NCBI RefSeq assembly: GCF_036906915.1
Contig: NZ_JBAKHX010000077.1
Span: 1 to 36,569 of the forward strand
Direction of reading: 5' to 3'
Source of the DNA: Phytohabitans sp036906915
GTDB taxonomy: Bacteria; Actinomycetota; Actinomycetes; Mycobacteriales; Micromonosporaceae
Length of the DNA: 36,569 bases
Shown: positions 16,700 to 24,585 of the stretch, piece by piece
Layout: each line of letters opens with the position of its first letter
Numbering within the stretch: the first letter of the stretch is position 1
Position numbers and translations under genes: made by a program
Notes under the pieces: generated by a model
The model's database searches: none
What the model saw: only the letters and a program-made list of their open reading frames with translations
What the model was told of the DNA's origin: nothing

Positions 16700-16813
16700 G
16701 TGCGTATGCGAGTCACGACTGTCGCTGCCCTCTTGACCGCCACCGGGGCCGCCGTGCTCCTCGGCCTGGCCCAGGCAGGGGCCGCCCTGGCGGGTTACAC
16801 CTGGTCCAACTAG
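16700..16813 (+). CDS. Small secreted or membrane peptide, 37 aa
   Basis: A perfect AAGGAG (16688-16693) lies 6 nt before GTG 16700, and a promoter-like pair stands upstream. The frame encodes two or three basic residues, a hydrophobic core rich in Ala and Leu (VAALLTATGAAVLLGLA), a possible AxA-type cleavage site (GAALAG), and a short polar tail ending GYTWSN. This is a signal peptide followed by a tail of about 5-10 residues. The product could be an exported signalling peptide, a Phr-like pheromone precursor or a small membrane peptide. I do not recognise the family. It is too short for usual gene-calling cut-offs. Confidence 0.55.
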   Translation: MRMRVTTVAALLTATGAAVLLGLAQAGAALAGYTWSN

Positions 16814-17006
16814 CAGCGCCCCCCATGCGCATTCTGTGACGACGCATAGCGGCGGAGAGCAACGACGGCGTGGTCGGCGCGCCGGCCGGTGATGGTCGAG
16901 GTTCACGCGGCCATCCACAACGGAGAGTCCGACGGCGGCGCGTGGATGGACCGGTTCGATACCATTTCGGCAACCGCTACTTCGCGTACGACGCCCGTCC
17001 GGGCGC

Positions 17007-17495
17007 GTGTGCGAAGCTGCGTTCGTGAATCTGTTCGACGGCGACGACCCGCGCGGCCTCCGCCGCGGCGACTTCCCGGTGCTGCGTGAACTGCCGACCC
17101 GCTGGTCGGACGACGACGCCTACGGACACGTCAACAACGTCGTGCACTATTCAATGTTCGACACGGCCGTCAACGGCTGGCTGATCGAGGCCACCGGCGT
17201 CGACATCCGGCGGTTGCCGGCCCTCGGACTGGTCGTCGAGACACGCTGCCGGTACTTCTCCGAGCTGCGCTTCCCCGAGGTCGTGACCGCCGGGATCCGG
17301 CTCGAACGGCTGGGCACCTCCAGCGTCGTCTACCAACTCGGGCTGTTCGGCCAGCACAGCCTGGAGCCCGCCGCGGTCGGACGCTTCGCGCACGTCTATG
17401 TCGAGGCCGACTCCCGGCGCCCGGTCCCCGTGCCCGGGCAGATACGGGAGGCGTTGCGGCTGCTCGGCACGGCCATGGACGGAGCTACGCCATGA
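17007..17495 (+). CDS. Acyl-CoA thioesterase (hotdog fold, 4HBT-like)
   Basis: This protein of up to 162 residues has the hotdog-fold motif TRWSDDDAYGHVNNVVHYSMFDTAVNGWL, with the conserved Asp and HVNN segment of 4-hydroxybenzoyl-CoA thioesterase/FadM-type enzymes. It should hydrolyse an acyl-CoA thioester in the cytoplasm. GTG 17007 gives the longest product; a second GTG at 17025 (156 aa) is equally plausible, as neither has a clear ribosome site. Its stop overlaps the start of the iron-dependent dehydrogenase gene (ATGA), so the two are translationally coupled and probably act on the same acyl or hydroxy-acid pathway. Confidence 0.88.
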   Translation: MCEAAFVNLFDGDDPRGLRRGDFPVLRELPTRWSDDDAYGHVNNVVHYSMFDTAVNGWLIEATGVDIRRLPALGLVVETRCRYFSELRFPEVVTAGIRLERLGTSSVVYQLGLFGQHSLEPAAVGRFAHVYVEADSRRPVPVPGQIREALRLLGTAMDGATP

Positions 17496-18769
17496 CGGCC
17501 ACCGGACCGGAGACGGTCTTCACGTACGCGGCGCCCGCGTTGAAGTTTGGCACCGGCGCGGCGGACGAGATTGGCTTCGACCTGAGCCAGTACGGCGTGC
17601 GGCGGGTACTTGTCATCACCGACGCCGGCGTCGCCGCAACCGGCGCACCGCAGCGGGTGGCCGAGGCCATGCGCGGGTACGGCATCGAGGCAGCCGTCTT
17701 CACCGAGACCCATGTGGAGCCGACCGACGCCTCGCTGCGGTACGCGGCCGAGGTGGCCCGCGACGGCCGCTGGGACGCGTACGTGGCCGTCGGCGGCGGC
17801 TCGAGCATCGACACCGCCAAGGCGGTGAACCTGCTTACCACCAATCCCGGCGACCTGATGGAATACCTCAATCCGCCGGTGGGCGCCGGGCGGGCGCCGC
17901 AGCGGCCGCTCAAGCCGCTGGTCGCGGTGCCGACCACGACCGGCACCGGTTCCGAGAGCACCGCCATCTGCGTGCTGGACGTCATCGGCCTCAACGTCAA
18001 GACAGGAATCAGCCATCCCCGGCTGCGGCCCACGCTCGCGATCGTCGATCCACTGTTGACAGTCACCCAACCGGCACAGGTCACCGCCGCCAGTGGGATG
18101 GACATCCTGTGCCATGCCCTGGAGAGCTACACGGCCAGGCCCTACACCGCGTTTGACCGCAAAGCGCCGCACCAGAGGGTGCCCTACTGCGGTGCGAATC
18201 CGATCTCGGACATGTGGGTCGAGAAGGCGTTGCGACTCCTGGCACGCTCGCTGCGCATCGCCGTGAGGCACGGTGACAACCTCGACGCCCGTACCGACAT
18301 GGCGATGGCGGCCACCTTTGCGGGCATCGGGTTCGGAAACGCCGGCGTGCACATACCGCACGCCAACGCGTACCCCATCGCCGGCGGCGTACGTGACTTC
18401 CACCCGGACGGCTACCCGGCCGCCGAACCGCTGGTGCCGCACGGCATGGCGGTTTCGCTCACCGCCCCGGAGGCGTTCCGGTTCACGTTTTCGGCCTGTC
18501 CCGACCGCCACCTGCGCGCCGCCGATCTGCTCTTCGGACCCGCGGACGCGGACGACCCACGCGAGCGGCTGCCCACCCAGTTGACGGCGCTCATGCGTGA
18601 CATCGGGATGCCCAACGGCCTCCACGCGGTCGGCTACCGCGAGCAGGACCTGGACGCGCTGGTCGCCGGCGCCATGAAGCAGCAACGGCTGCTGGCGACC
18701 GCGCCGCGGCCGGTAACCGAGGACCACGTTGCCGCCATCCTCACCCGCTCACTGAGCCTGTGGGACTGA
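17492..18769 (+). CDS. Iron-containing alcohol dehydrogenase, hydroxyacid-oxoacid transhydrogenase-like
   Basis: This 425-residue protein is a type III (iron-dependent) alcohol dehydrogenase: an N-terminal nucleotide-binding part with GGGSSIDTAKAVNLL and a C-terminal helical domain with the metal ligands in GMDILCHALESY, VHIPHANAYP and VPHGMAVSL. The insert PYCGANPISDMWVEKALRLL and the GIGFGNAGVHIPHANAYP segment match the ADHFE1-like hydroxyacid-oxoacid transhydrogenase group. That group couples oxidation of 4-hydroxybutyrate to reduction of 2-oxoglutarate. Substrate specificity here is inferred. It overlaps the upstream thioesterase gene by 4 bp. Confidence 0.9.
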   Translation: MTATGPETVFTYAAPALKFGTGAADEIGFDLSQYGVRRVLVITDAGVAATGAPQRVAEAMRGYGIEAAVFTETHVEPTDASLRYAAEVARDGRWDAYVAVGGGSSIDTAKAVNLLTTNPGDLMEYLNPPVGAGRAPQRPLKPLVAVPTTTGTGSESTAICVLDVIGLNVKTGISHPRLRPTLAIVDPLLTVTQPAQVTAASGMDILCHALESYTARPYTAFDRKAPHQRVPYCGANPISDMWVEKALRLLARSLRIAVRHGDNLDARTDMAMAATFAGIGFGNAGVHIPHANAYPIAGGVRDFHPDGYPAAEPLVPHGMAVSLTAPEAFRFTFSACPDRHLRAADLLFGPADADDPRERLPTQLTALMRDIGMPNGLHAVGYREQDLDALVAGAMKQQRLLATAPRPVTEDHVAAILTRSLSLWD

Positions 18770-18812
18770 CCGGGTCACATCCACGAACGCCGTCGGCGAG
18801 TGATCGGCACCA

Positions 18813-18862
18813 TTGACGCAACCAGATAGTTGCAATAACCTCAATCGCAACAGATTGGTTGC
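18813..18862 (+). promoter_or_regulatory. Promoter with two GCAAC-N6-GTTGC operators
   Basis: A -35-like ttgacg (18813-18818) and a -10-like taacct (18836-18841) are spaced 17 bp apart. The dyad gcaac-cagata-gttgc (18818-18833) fills the spacer, and a second dyad gcaac-agattg-gttgc (18847-18862) lies immediately downstream, 29 bp centre to centre. A repressor bound here would block the promoter. Operators of this form are expected for ArsR-type repressors paired with SRPBCC genes, but no such regulator gene is present. Confidence 0.65.
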
Positions 18863-19007
18863 TCATGCTGTAGGGCCGTTATGGCAAACACCTCACTCCG
18901 CTGACCGAGTCGGCCTCGTGACCGCCGCGCCCGGCGAGCGGCGCCGCGCCCGTGGTGCTGCGGGACTACCTCGACCGGACTACCACCACGCAACCGGAGG
19001 AACAGCC

Positions 19008-19334
19008 ATGGCAAGTCAGAACTTCACCACGTCCTTCACCGTCGAACACTCTGCCGCAGAGGTATTCAAGGCCATCACGAATGTCCGTGGCTGGTGGACC
19101 GGAGACATCGACGGCAACGCCGACACACCCGGCGCCGAGTTCACCTACCGCTACCCGGACCTCCACTACTCCAAGCAGAAGGTCACCGAACTCGTCCCCG
19201 ACCAGAAGCTCGTCTGGAGGGTCACCGACGCCCACCTCACCAGCGCGTGGGGCTTCTTCGTCAACGGAAGTCTCCGACGGTTGATCACGACAGGGGAGGG
19301 GCCGGGGACTCCGCCCTGGGAAGCCGGGGCGTGA
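19008..19334 (+). CDS. SRPBCC/AHSA1-domain protein with internal deletion
   Basis: The start (MASQNFTTSFTVEHSAAEVF, residues 1-20) and the end (SAWGFFVNGSLRRLITTGEG) match small SRPBCC/AHSA1 ligand-binding proteins of about 145 residues. This frame has 108. At residues 78/79 the strand DAHLT joins SAWGFF directly; the family has about 35 residues between, covering the strands with FEI.RKGDKTEV and the following loop. The reading frame is kept. GGAGGA precedes ATG 19008. The 145 bp between the operators and this start are long enough to be the residue of a lost regulator gene. The protein is unlikely to fold normally. Confidence 0.72.
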   Translation: MASQNFTTSFTVEHSAAEVFKAITNVRGWWTGDIDGNADTPGAEFTYRYPDLHYSKQKVTELVPDQKLVWRVTDAHLTSAWGFFVNGSLRRLITTGEGPGTPPWEAGA

Positions 19335-19370
19335 CGGCGTGGCGGGTGCGAGCAAGCTACCCTGCGGCTC

Positions 19371-19868
19371 ATGGCGTGCCGAGGAATGTTCTTCGCTCTC
19401 ACAGACGAGCAGGAAGCCGCCCTGTTGGCCACACGCGACGACGCCGAGGTTCGAGCGTTCGTCGAGGAGGTCGAGATGGGCGACTGGGATGGCGAGCCGC
19501 TGGACTGCGAGACGGACAAGGCATGGGACGCCATCCATCGCTGCCTGAGCGATGGGACGCTCGGCTCGGGCAGGCGTCTTTCCCCGCTCGATATGGCGGT
19601 GCTCGGCGGCGGCCACCACCATGACGGCGACGACTACATCGTCGCCCACCTGCGGGCAGGTGAAGTCGCCGAGGTCGCAGCGGCCCTTGAGGCAGTGGAC
19701 GAGAACTGGATGCGCCAGCGCTACGACCGCATCGATCCCACCGACTACCAGGGCCTGCTCAGCGACGAAGACTTCGGCTATACCTGGGGCTGGTTCAAGC
19801 AGGTCCGCGACTTCTACCGCCAGGCAGCGGCCGCGAACCGCGCGGTCATCTTCACCGTCGATCAGTAA
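19371..19868 (+). CDS. DUF1877 (YfbM-like) family protein
   Basis: This 165-residue acidic protein with no membrane segment carries family features of DUF1877/YfbM: the start CRGMFFALT, the central KAWDAIHRCLSDGT and GGGHHHDGDDYIVAHL, and the C-terminal FGYTWGWFKQVRDFYRQAA. The biochemical function of the family is not known; members are small cytoplasmic proteins of about 160 residues, so this one is complete. ATG 19371 lacks a strong ribosome site. It follows the shortened SRPBCC gene by 36 bp and may be co-transcribed with it. Confidence 0.85.
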   Translation: MACRGMFFALTDEQEAALLATRDDAEVRAFVEEVEMGDWDGEPLDCETDKAWDAIHRCLSDGTLGSGRRLSPLDMAVLGGGHHHDGDDYIVAHLRAGEVAEVAAALEAVDENWMRQRYDRIDPTDYQGLLSDEDFGYTWGWFKQVRDFYRQAAAANRAVIFTVDQ

Positions 19869-20280
19869 CCGCGCGCCTTCGTCCTTCGGCGTTTCACGCC
19901 ACGCTGATCCAGTTGACGGCACGAACAAGCGGGATTTTCGAGGACTCGTTCAGATCGCTAGCGGGAGCCTTCGATATCATCTGACTGTTTGTGCAGGTCA
20001 GATTCCCTGCGGTGGTGCCCCCCGGCGGGTCCCGTACAACATGGGAACGCGCCACTACCAGCGGCGATCCGACGTTTGTGGTCTTGGATGGCGCGTGGCC
20101 GCTGCCGCCGCGTGGCACCTGATTGGGTTACGGGACTTCGCGAGTCGACTGGTGCAGTTCGCAGCCTCCGGGGTCATCGCCGGCGGTCAGCTCCTGACCG
20201 CTAGCGATGACCAACTTCACGGCGGTTGTGCCGTAGCTGGACGAGACGATTTCGCCGCCTCCCGGGCCTGTCTTTAGCGG
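19869..20280. other. Gene-free stretch upstream of the ISKra4 transposase
   Basis: No supported gene lies in these 412 bp. Open frames on both strands (for example 19894-20118, minus) have no recognisable domain. The segment contains the 41-nt hairpin at 20172-20212 and probably the left end of the ISKra4 element, whose terminal inverted repeat I could not identify by eye. Confidence 0.5.
20172..20212. repeat. 41-nt near-perfect hairpin upstream of ISKra4 transposase
   Basis: ggtcatcgc (20172-20180) pairs with gcgatgacc (20204-20212), and gcggtcag (20183-20190) with ctgaccgc (20194-20201). The 17 base pairs are interrupted only by a 2x2 internal loop, with a 3-nt apical loop. It lies 68 bp before the transposase start. 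It could be an IS-end structure, a terminator shielding the transposase from read-through, or a target-site hairpin. Confidence 0.65.
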
Positions 20281-21729
20281 ATGGTCGCCCGTTTGAGTGA
20301 AGCGGAGATGATGGCCTGCACGCAGCACGCGTTGGAGGAGTACGTCACCGAGGCGGGGCGGGAACTACAGCGGCAGCTGATGCAGGACCAGTTGGACGCG
20401 CGCGCCGCCCGCGAACCCCGGCTCGGGCAGATAGCTGGCGCGGACGGGGTGGCACGGCGGCGGGCCGAGGCCGGACACCGGCGCCTGGTGGCTACCACCG
20501 TCGGCCCGGTGGAGGTGCGGCGGATCGCCTACCGGGCACCGGGCGCACCGAATCTGTATCCGGCCGACGCGCAACTGGCGTTGCCGCAACGGTTGTATTC
20601 GTTCCCGCTGCGGCGGCAGGTGGTGCACGAGGTGGCAGCCGGGTCGCTGCGGGCTGCCCGGGAGGCGATCATCCGCGCCACCGGTCAGCATCTGGGCACC
20701 CGCCAGTTGATGCAGATCGCCACCGAAACGGCCGTCGACATCCGCGACTTCTACCAGCCGGCCGACGGCCCGAGCACCGATCCGTCCGCCGACGGCCGGG
20801 ACGTGCTCGTGCTCAGCATCGACGCCACCGGCGTGAACATGATCGGTGCTGATTTACGCGAACCGGCCCCGACCCGACCGGCTGGCCCGCAGCCGCCCTC
20901 GGCTCAACTGGCGCGCCGGGAACGGACCGGACGCACCCGCATGGCAGTAGTGACCGCGGTCTACGACGCCGCACCGGCCCCGCGCACCGCCGCCGACATC
21001 CTGCCCGCCGACCCGGCCGAACGCGCCACCCGCCGACGCGGGCCACGCACCAGTGGCCGGAAGGTGGACGCCTCGCTTGAGCACTCCGTCGCCCCCATGG
21101 TCACCGACCTGTTCGACCAAGCCCAAGCCCGCGACCCACAACACCGCCGCCGCTGGGTCGTGCTGGTCGACGGCGCCAACCACCAACTCGACCGCATCCG
21201 GCAGGAAGCCCAACGCCGTGGTGTCCACATCGACATCATCGTCGACTTCATCCACGTGCTTGAGTATTTGTGGAAGGCTGCCGAAGACCTGCACACCAGC
21301 CACAACGCCCACGCCGCCTTCGTCCACGCCACCGCCCGCGGCCTGTTGGAAGGCCACGCCCCGCGCGTGGTCGCCGACCTATGCGCCCGGTTACGCATCC
21401 GCGCCCAGACCAACGACCCCGCACCCGGCCTGGAACGTGCCACCGCCTACCTGCACGCCAAGCAGCCCTACCTCAACTACCACATCGCGTTGGCCCTGGG
21501 CTGGCCCATCGCCACCGGCGTCATCGAAGGCTGCTGCCGCTACCTGGTCAAAGACCGCCTCGACATCACCGGCGCCCGCTGGAGCCTGACCGGCGCTGAA
21601 GCCGTACTCCTCCTGAGCGCAGTAATCGCCAACGGCGACTTCGACCAGTACTGGCAGTTCCACATCGACCGCGAATACCAGCGCACCCACGCCAGCCGCT
21701 ACAAGGACCAATACGCCCTGGCCGCGTGA
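20281..21729 (+). CDS. ISKra4-family transposase
   Basis: This 482-residue protein matches ISKra4 transposases: an N-terminal helical part with VGPVEVRRIAYRAPGAPNLYPADAQL, then a DDE-type catalytic core with LVLSIDATGVNM, RWVVLVDGANHQLDRI and VDFIHVLEYLWKAAE. The C-terminal segment PIATGVIEGCCRYLVKDRLDITGARWS supplies the final acidic residue. The frame is uninterrupted, so the gene may be functional. ATG 20281 immediately follows an in-frame TAG (20275-20277), which fixes the upstream limit. No recognisable ribosome site was found. The element limits are not resolved. Confidence 0.9.
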   Translation: MVARLSEAEMMACTQHALEEYVTEAGRELQRQLMQDQLDARAAREPRLGQIAGADGVARRRAEAGHRRLVATTVGPVEVRRIAYRAPGAPNLYPADAQLALPQRLYSFPLRRQVVHEVAAGSLRAAREAIIRATGQHLGTRQLMQIATETAVDIRDFYQPADGPSTDPSADGRDVLVLSIDATGVNMIGADLREPAPTRPAGPQPPSAQLARRERTGRTRMAVVTAVYDAAPAPRTAADILPADPAERATRRRGPRTSGRKVDASLEHSVAPMVTDLFDQAQARDPQHRRRWVVLVDGANHQLDRIRQEAQRRGVHIDIIVDFIHVLEYLWKAAEDLHTSHNAHAAFVHATARGLLEGHAPRVVADLCARLRIRAQTNDPAPGLERATAYLHAKQPYLNYHIALALGWPIATGVIEGCCRYLVKDRLDITGARWSLTGAEAVLLLSAVIANGDFDQYWQFHIDREYQRTHASRYKDQYALAA

Positions 21730-21757
21730 CCACCGCCGCCCGCTCACTCAAGAGGAA

Positions 21758-22078
21758 ACGCACCCTGTTCTGGACCTGGGCACCTGATGACTTCTGGAAG
21801 GTCGTGCAGCCGCTGCTGCCAGTGCCGGCGAAGCGCAGGGTGGCGGGAAGCGCCGCGCTGATGATCGGGCCTGCCTGGCGGCGATCGTGTACATGGTCCA
21901 GGCGGGGTGTTCGTGGCGGAAGTTGCCGGCCGTGTTCTTCGGGGTGTCCCGGCCGACGGTGCACCGCCGGTTCACGCAGTGGTTTGTGGAGGCGTGCCTG
22001 TCCTGGCTGACCAACAACCGTCGCCTAGCCCGCTGCTATGAACGCAAAGCCTAGCATTTCCAAGCCTTTGCGACCTCG
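21758..22078 (+). pseudogene. IS5-family transposase, frameshifted and internally deleted
   Basis: The N-terminal part reads WAPDDFWKVVQPLLP, typical of IS5-family transposases. Near 21860 the frame shifts and continues as DRACLAAIVYMVQAGCSWRK. After FTQWFVEA (about 21990) it jumps to CLSWLTNNRRLARCYERKA, which belongs at the C-terminus, as seen in the copy at 35609. The central DDE domain is therefore missing. A TAG replaces the next Glu codon, and HFQAFA follows before a further 1-nt loss. It is an inactive remnant lying against the ISKra4 gene. Confidence 0.78.
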
Positions 22079-22265
22079 TGTGCGGCACGCTGGACCGGTC
22101 GTGCAGCCCGAGTTCGCCGCAGCGCCGGTATCGGTTGACCCACTTCGAGGCGCATGCCCGGGAGATTCTTGTCTCGACAGCGACGTGAGCGATGGATCGA
22201 GTTCTGCGCCTCTCCACTAGCCGTCGCCTTCCCTCCACGCTCAGTGGGGCGTTCTTGTGTGTCAC
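22079..22265 (-). pseudogene. IS481-family transposase, N-terminal fragment
   Basis: From GTG 22265 leftward the frame reads THKNAPLSVEGRRRLVER and later ASKWVNRYRR and LGLHDRSS, the N-terminal helix-turn-helix of IS481-family transposases. Homology stops near 22078, exactly where the IS5 remnant on the other strand ends, so the IS481 copy was cut by that junction. The catalytic domain is absent. Confidence 0.75.
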
Positions 22266-22292
22266 AGCTCTGGGCTCCGTCGCGGTCGTGTA

Positions 22293-22334
22293 TTGAACTA
22301 TGGTACAACTAGTACGTTCGTTCAACTAGTATGC
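22293..22334 (+). promoter_or_regulatory. Promoter/operator of the DHA2 exporter-TetR operon
   Basis: caactagta occurs twice (within 22304-22314 and 22321-22331, 17 bp apart), flanking gtacg-tt-cgttc (22312-22323), an almost perfect TetR-type dyad. A ttgaac (22293-22298) and a tagtat (22328-22333) are candidate promoter elements, but they are 29 bp apart and so not a pair. The TetR gene at 23917 is the likely binder; that is inferred. Confidence 0.5.
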
Positions 22335-22344
22335 GGGAGGTGCC

Positions 22345-23898
22345 GTGAGCGCGAGGCAGTCGGGACGTGCCGGGCGGCGAGAGTGGGGCGGCCTCGCGCT
22401 GTTGGCGTTGCCGACGATGCTGTTGGGCCTCGACGTGACGGCGCTCTACCTCGTCGTTCCGAGTCTGGCCACGGACCTGGACCCCACCGCGACGGAAACG
22501 TTGTGGATCATGGATGCCTACGGCTTCTTCATCGCCGGTTTCCTGGTCACCATGGGGACGTTGGGTGACCGCGTCGGACGGCGCCGCCTGCTGATGATCG
22601 GGATGGCTGCGTTCGGCGCGGCCTCGGTCGGTGCGGCGTTCGCCCCCAGCGCCCTATGGCTGATAGTGGCGCGGGCGCTGCTCGGGGTGGCCGGGGCGAC
22701 GTTGATGCCCTCGACGCTGTCACTGATCAGCAACATGTTCACTGACGCGCGGCAGCGAGCTTTGGCGATCGGTGTGTGGGCCACGATGTTTGCCCTCGGG
22801 ATGGCCGCGGGCCCGGTCGTGGGCGGTGTGCTGGTCTCCAGCTTCTGGTGGGGTGCGGTCTTTCTCATCGCCGTACCGGTGACTGTGCTGGTACTGGCAG
22901 GTGCGCCAGCGCTGCTACCGGAGTTTCAGACCCGTACCGGCCGGCTCGACTTGCTGAGCGTCGGGTTGTCCCTGGCGGCGATGCTGCCGATCACCTATGC
23001 GATCAAGCACGTCGCGGCCCACAGCCTCGACGTCCAGGCGCTGGTCGCTGTCCTTCTCGCTGGCGGCTCGGCAGTCGCCTTCGTCCGTCGCCAACTGCGC
23101 CTGAAAGAGCCGCTGCTGGCCATCACGCTCTTCACCAGCCGGGCCTTCTCCGCGGCCTTGACCGTCCTGTTGATCGGCCTGGTCGGTTTTGGTGGGGTGA
23201 TGTTCCTGGTCACCCAGTACCTGCAGCTCGTCGAGGGCCTCTCACCGACGACGGCTGGGTTGTGGATGGGGCCACCCGCACTGGCCATGCTCATCGGAGC
23301 CATCGGTGCGCCTCTGCTGGCCAGTAGGGTGTCACCCGGCGTGGTCATGGCCGCCACCTTGGCGCTCTCGCTCGTCGGATACGTCCTTCTTGCCGTGGCC
23401 GGCACGGACGACAAACTGACCGTGGTCGCTGGATTCGCCTTCGTCTACCTCGGACTCGGGGTCATCGCCGCACTCGGTACCGACATCGTCGTGGGTGCGG
23501 CACCAACAGAGAAGTCCGGATCTGCTGCCGCGCTGTCGGAGACCGTTCAGGAGCTCGGCATCGCGGCAGGGGTGGCGCTCCTGGGCAGTCTCACCATGGC
23601 GACCTACCGGACCACGGTCGAGGTTCCCTCCGGGCTGGGCTCAGCCGCGGCCGAGGCGTACCGTGACAGTCTCTCCGGAGCATCGACCGTCGTGAACCAG
23701 CTACCCGCTGGGGCTCTCGACAACGCACGAGCCGCGTTCACCAGCGGGCTCAACACCGCCGCCGTCGCAGCAGGAATCGCCATAGCGGCTGCTTCGCTGA
23801 TCTGCTTCGCGACACTGCGACATGTGCGGCCCCTTGGGGAGGCCAACCCTGAAGCGGAGCCGATAACCTCGAATCGGGGGAGCGGCGACGACAGGTGA
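22345..23898 (+). CDS. MFS multidrug exporter, DHA2 (14-TMS, EmrB/QacA) family
   Basis: This protein of 517 residues has about 14 membrane helices. Family motifs include LDVTALYLVVPSLATDL in TM1, GDRVGRRRLLMIGM (motif A) between TM2 and TM3, and the motif-C-like GMAAGPVVGGVL. It should be a proton-coupled drug exporter of the QacA/SmvA type. GTG 22345 has the ribosome site GGGAGG 5 nt upstream. The TetR gene follows after 18 bp in the same direction, so the pair forms an autoregulated resistance operon with the operator just upstream. Length is normal and no lesion is visible. Confidence 0.93.
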   Translation: MSARQSGRAGRREWGGLALLALPTMLLGLDVTALYLVVPSLATDLDPTATETLWIMDAYGFFIAGFLVTMGTLGDRVGRRRLLMIGMAAFGAASVGAAFAPSALWLIVARALLGVAGATLMPSTLSLISNMFTDARQRALAIGVWATMFALGMAAGPVVGGVLVSSFWWGAVFLIAVPVTVLVLAGAPALLPEFQTRTGRLDLLSVGLSLAAMLPITYAIKHVAAHSLDVQALVAVLLAGGSAVAFVRRQLRLKEPLLAITLFTSRAFSAALTVLLIGLVGFGGVMFLVTQYLQLVEGLSPTTAGLWMGPPALAMLIGAIGAPLLASRVSPGVVMAATLALSLVGYVLLAVAGTDDKLTVVAGFAFVYLGLGVIAALGTDIVVGAAPTEKSGSAAALSETVQELGIAAGVALLGSLTMATYRTTVEVPSGLGSAAAEAYRDSLSGASTVVNQLPAGALDNARAAFTSGLNTAAVAAGIAIAAASLICFATLRHVRPLGEANPEAEPITSNRGSGDDR

Positions 23899-23916
23899 GA
23901 CGGTGGGGGTGAGACG

Positions 23917-24486
23917 ATGGCGGTTGAACAAGACACCGGCGATGGGCGCAGACTGCGCGGCCAACGCCGCCGAGCCCAGATCATCGAGGCAACCCTCACC
24001 GTCGTCCGCCGCGACGGTGCCACCGGCGTCACGCACCGAACCGTGGCCAGGGAGGCTGGCATCACCACCAGCCTGACGCTCTACTACTTCGCCACCCTCG
24101 ACGACCTGCTGATAGCGGCCCTGACCAGCGTCACCGATACCTATACCCACCGCATCCGCCAACTCATCGACACCGAGGCCGACCCGCTCGACGGGCTCGC
24201 CAAGCTCATCGCCGAATCCGCCGGACCCGGCCGTGAGCGCGCACTCGCCGAACGGGAGCTGTCCACACTGGCAGCTCGCCGACCCGCCCTACGCCCCGTA
24301 GCACGACGCTGGCGCGACAACGTCGCGGAACTCGCCAGAACACAGACCGACGACCCCGACATCATCGAAGCCTTCGTCGCACTGTCCGACGGCCTCTGCA
24401 CAGCAATCCTCCTCGACGACCACGACGCCGATCCGGACCACATCCGAGCAGTCCTCCGCAAGACGCTGCTGAGAACCAGCCAATAG
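23917..24486 (+). CDS. TetR-family transcriptional regulator
   Basis: This 189-residue protein has an N-terminal TetR helix-turn-helix (about residues 16-62; RRAQIIEATLTVVRRDGATG and HRTVAREAGITTSLTLYYFATLDDLL). A helical ligand-binding domain follows, ending LRKTLLRTSQ. A ribosome site GGGGGTGAG lies before ATG 23917. It is the second gene of the exporter operon and probably represses it by binding the dyad at 22312-22323, with release by an exporter substrate. The ligand is unknown. Confidence 0.92.
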   Translation: MAVEQDTGDGRRLRGQRRRAQIIEATLTVVRRDGATGVTHRTVAREAGITTSLTLYYFATLDDLLIAALTSVTDTYTHRIRQLIDTEADPLDGLAKLIAESAGPGRERALAERELSTLAARRPALRPVARRWRDNVAELARTQTDDPDIIEAFVALSDGLCTAILLDDHDADPDHIRAVLRKTLLRTSQ

Positions 24487-24491
24487 GCCAG

Positions 24492-24503
24492 TCACGGCCG
24501 TGA
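24492..24503. terminator. Short palindrome between convergent TetR and MarR genes
   Basis: tcacgg-ccgtga is a perfect 12-bp palindrome 5 bp after the TetR stop, in the 99-bp gap between convergent genes. It could contribute to bidirectional termination but lacks a loop, so support is weak. Confidence 0.3.
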
Positions 24504-24585
24504 TGGGCAAGGTCAAGACGCGGTTCGGATCACGCGTGGGTGGCGTCGGGAAGCCGTGGCAGCACGACAACTGTTGCGCGGCTGT

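Noticed and set aside
18863..19007. Frame starting MANTSLR near 18881 as the N-terminus of a lost ArsR regulator
   Set aside because: The resemblance to ArsR starts is only a few residues followed by a stop, too little to call a pseudogene.
20000..20035. Segment resembling part of a cobalamin riboswitch (ggtcagattccctgcggtgg)
   Set aside because: The B12-box order and the flanking stems are not present, and the downstream gene is a transposase.
19894..20118. 74-codon minus-strand frame near the ISKra4 element
   Set aside because: No family is recognisable and there is no start signal; it may be part of the element end.
20281..21729. Terminal inverted repeats and target duplication of the ISKra4 element
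   Set aside because: I searched both flanks by eye and found no matching pair, so element boundaries are not reported.
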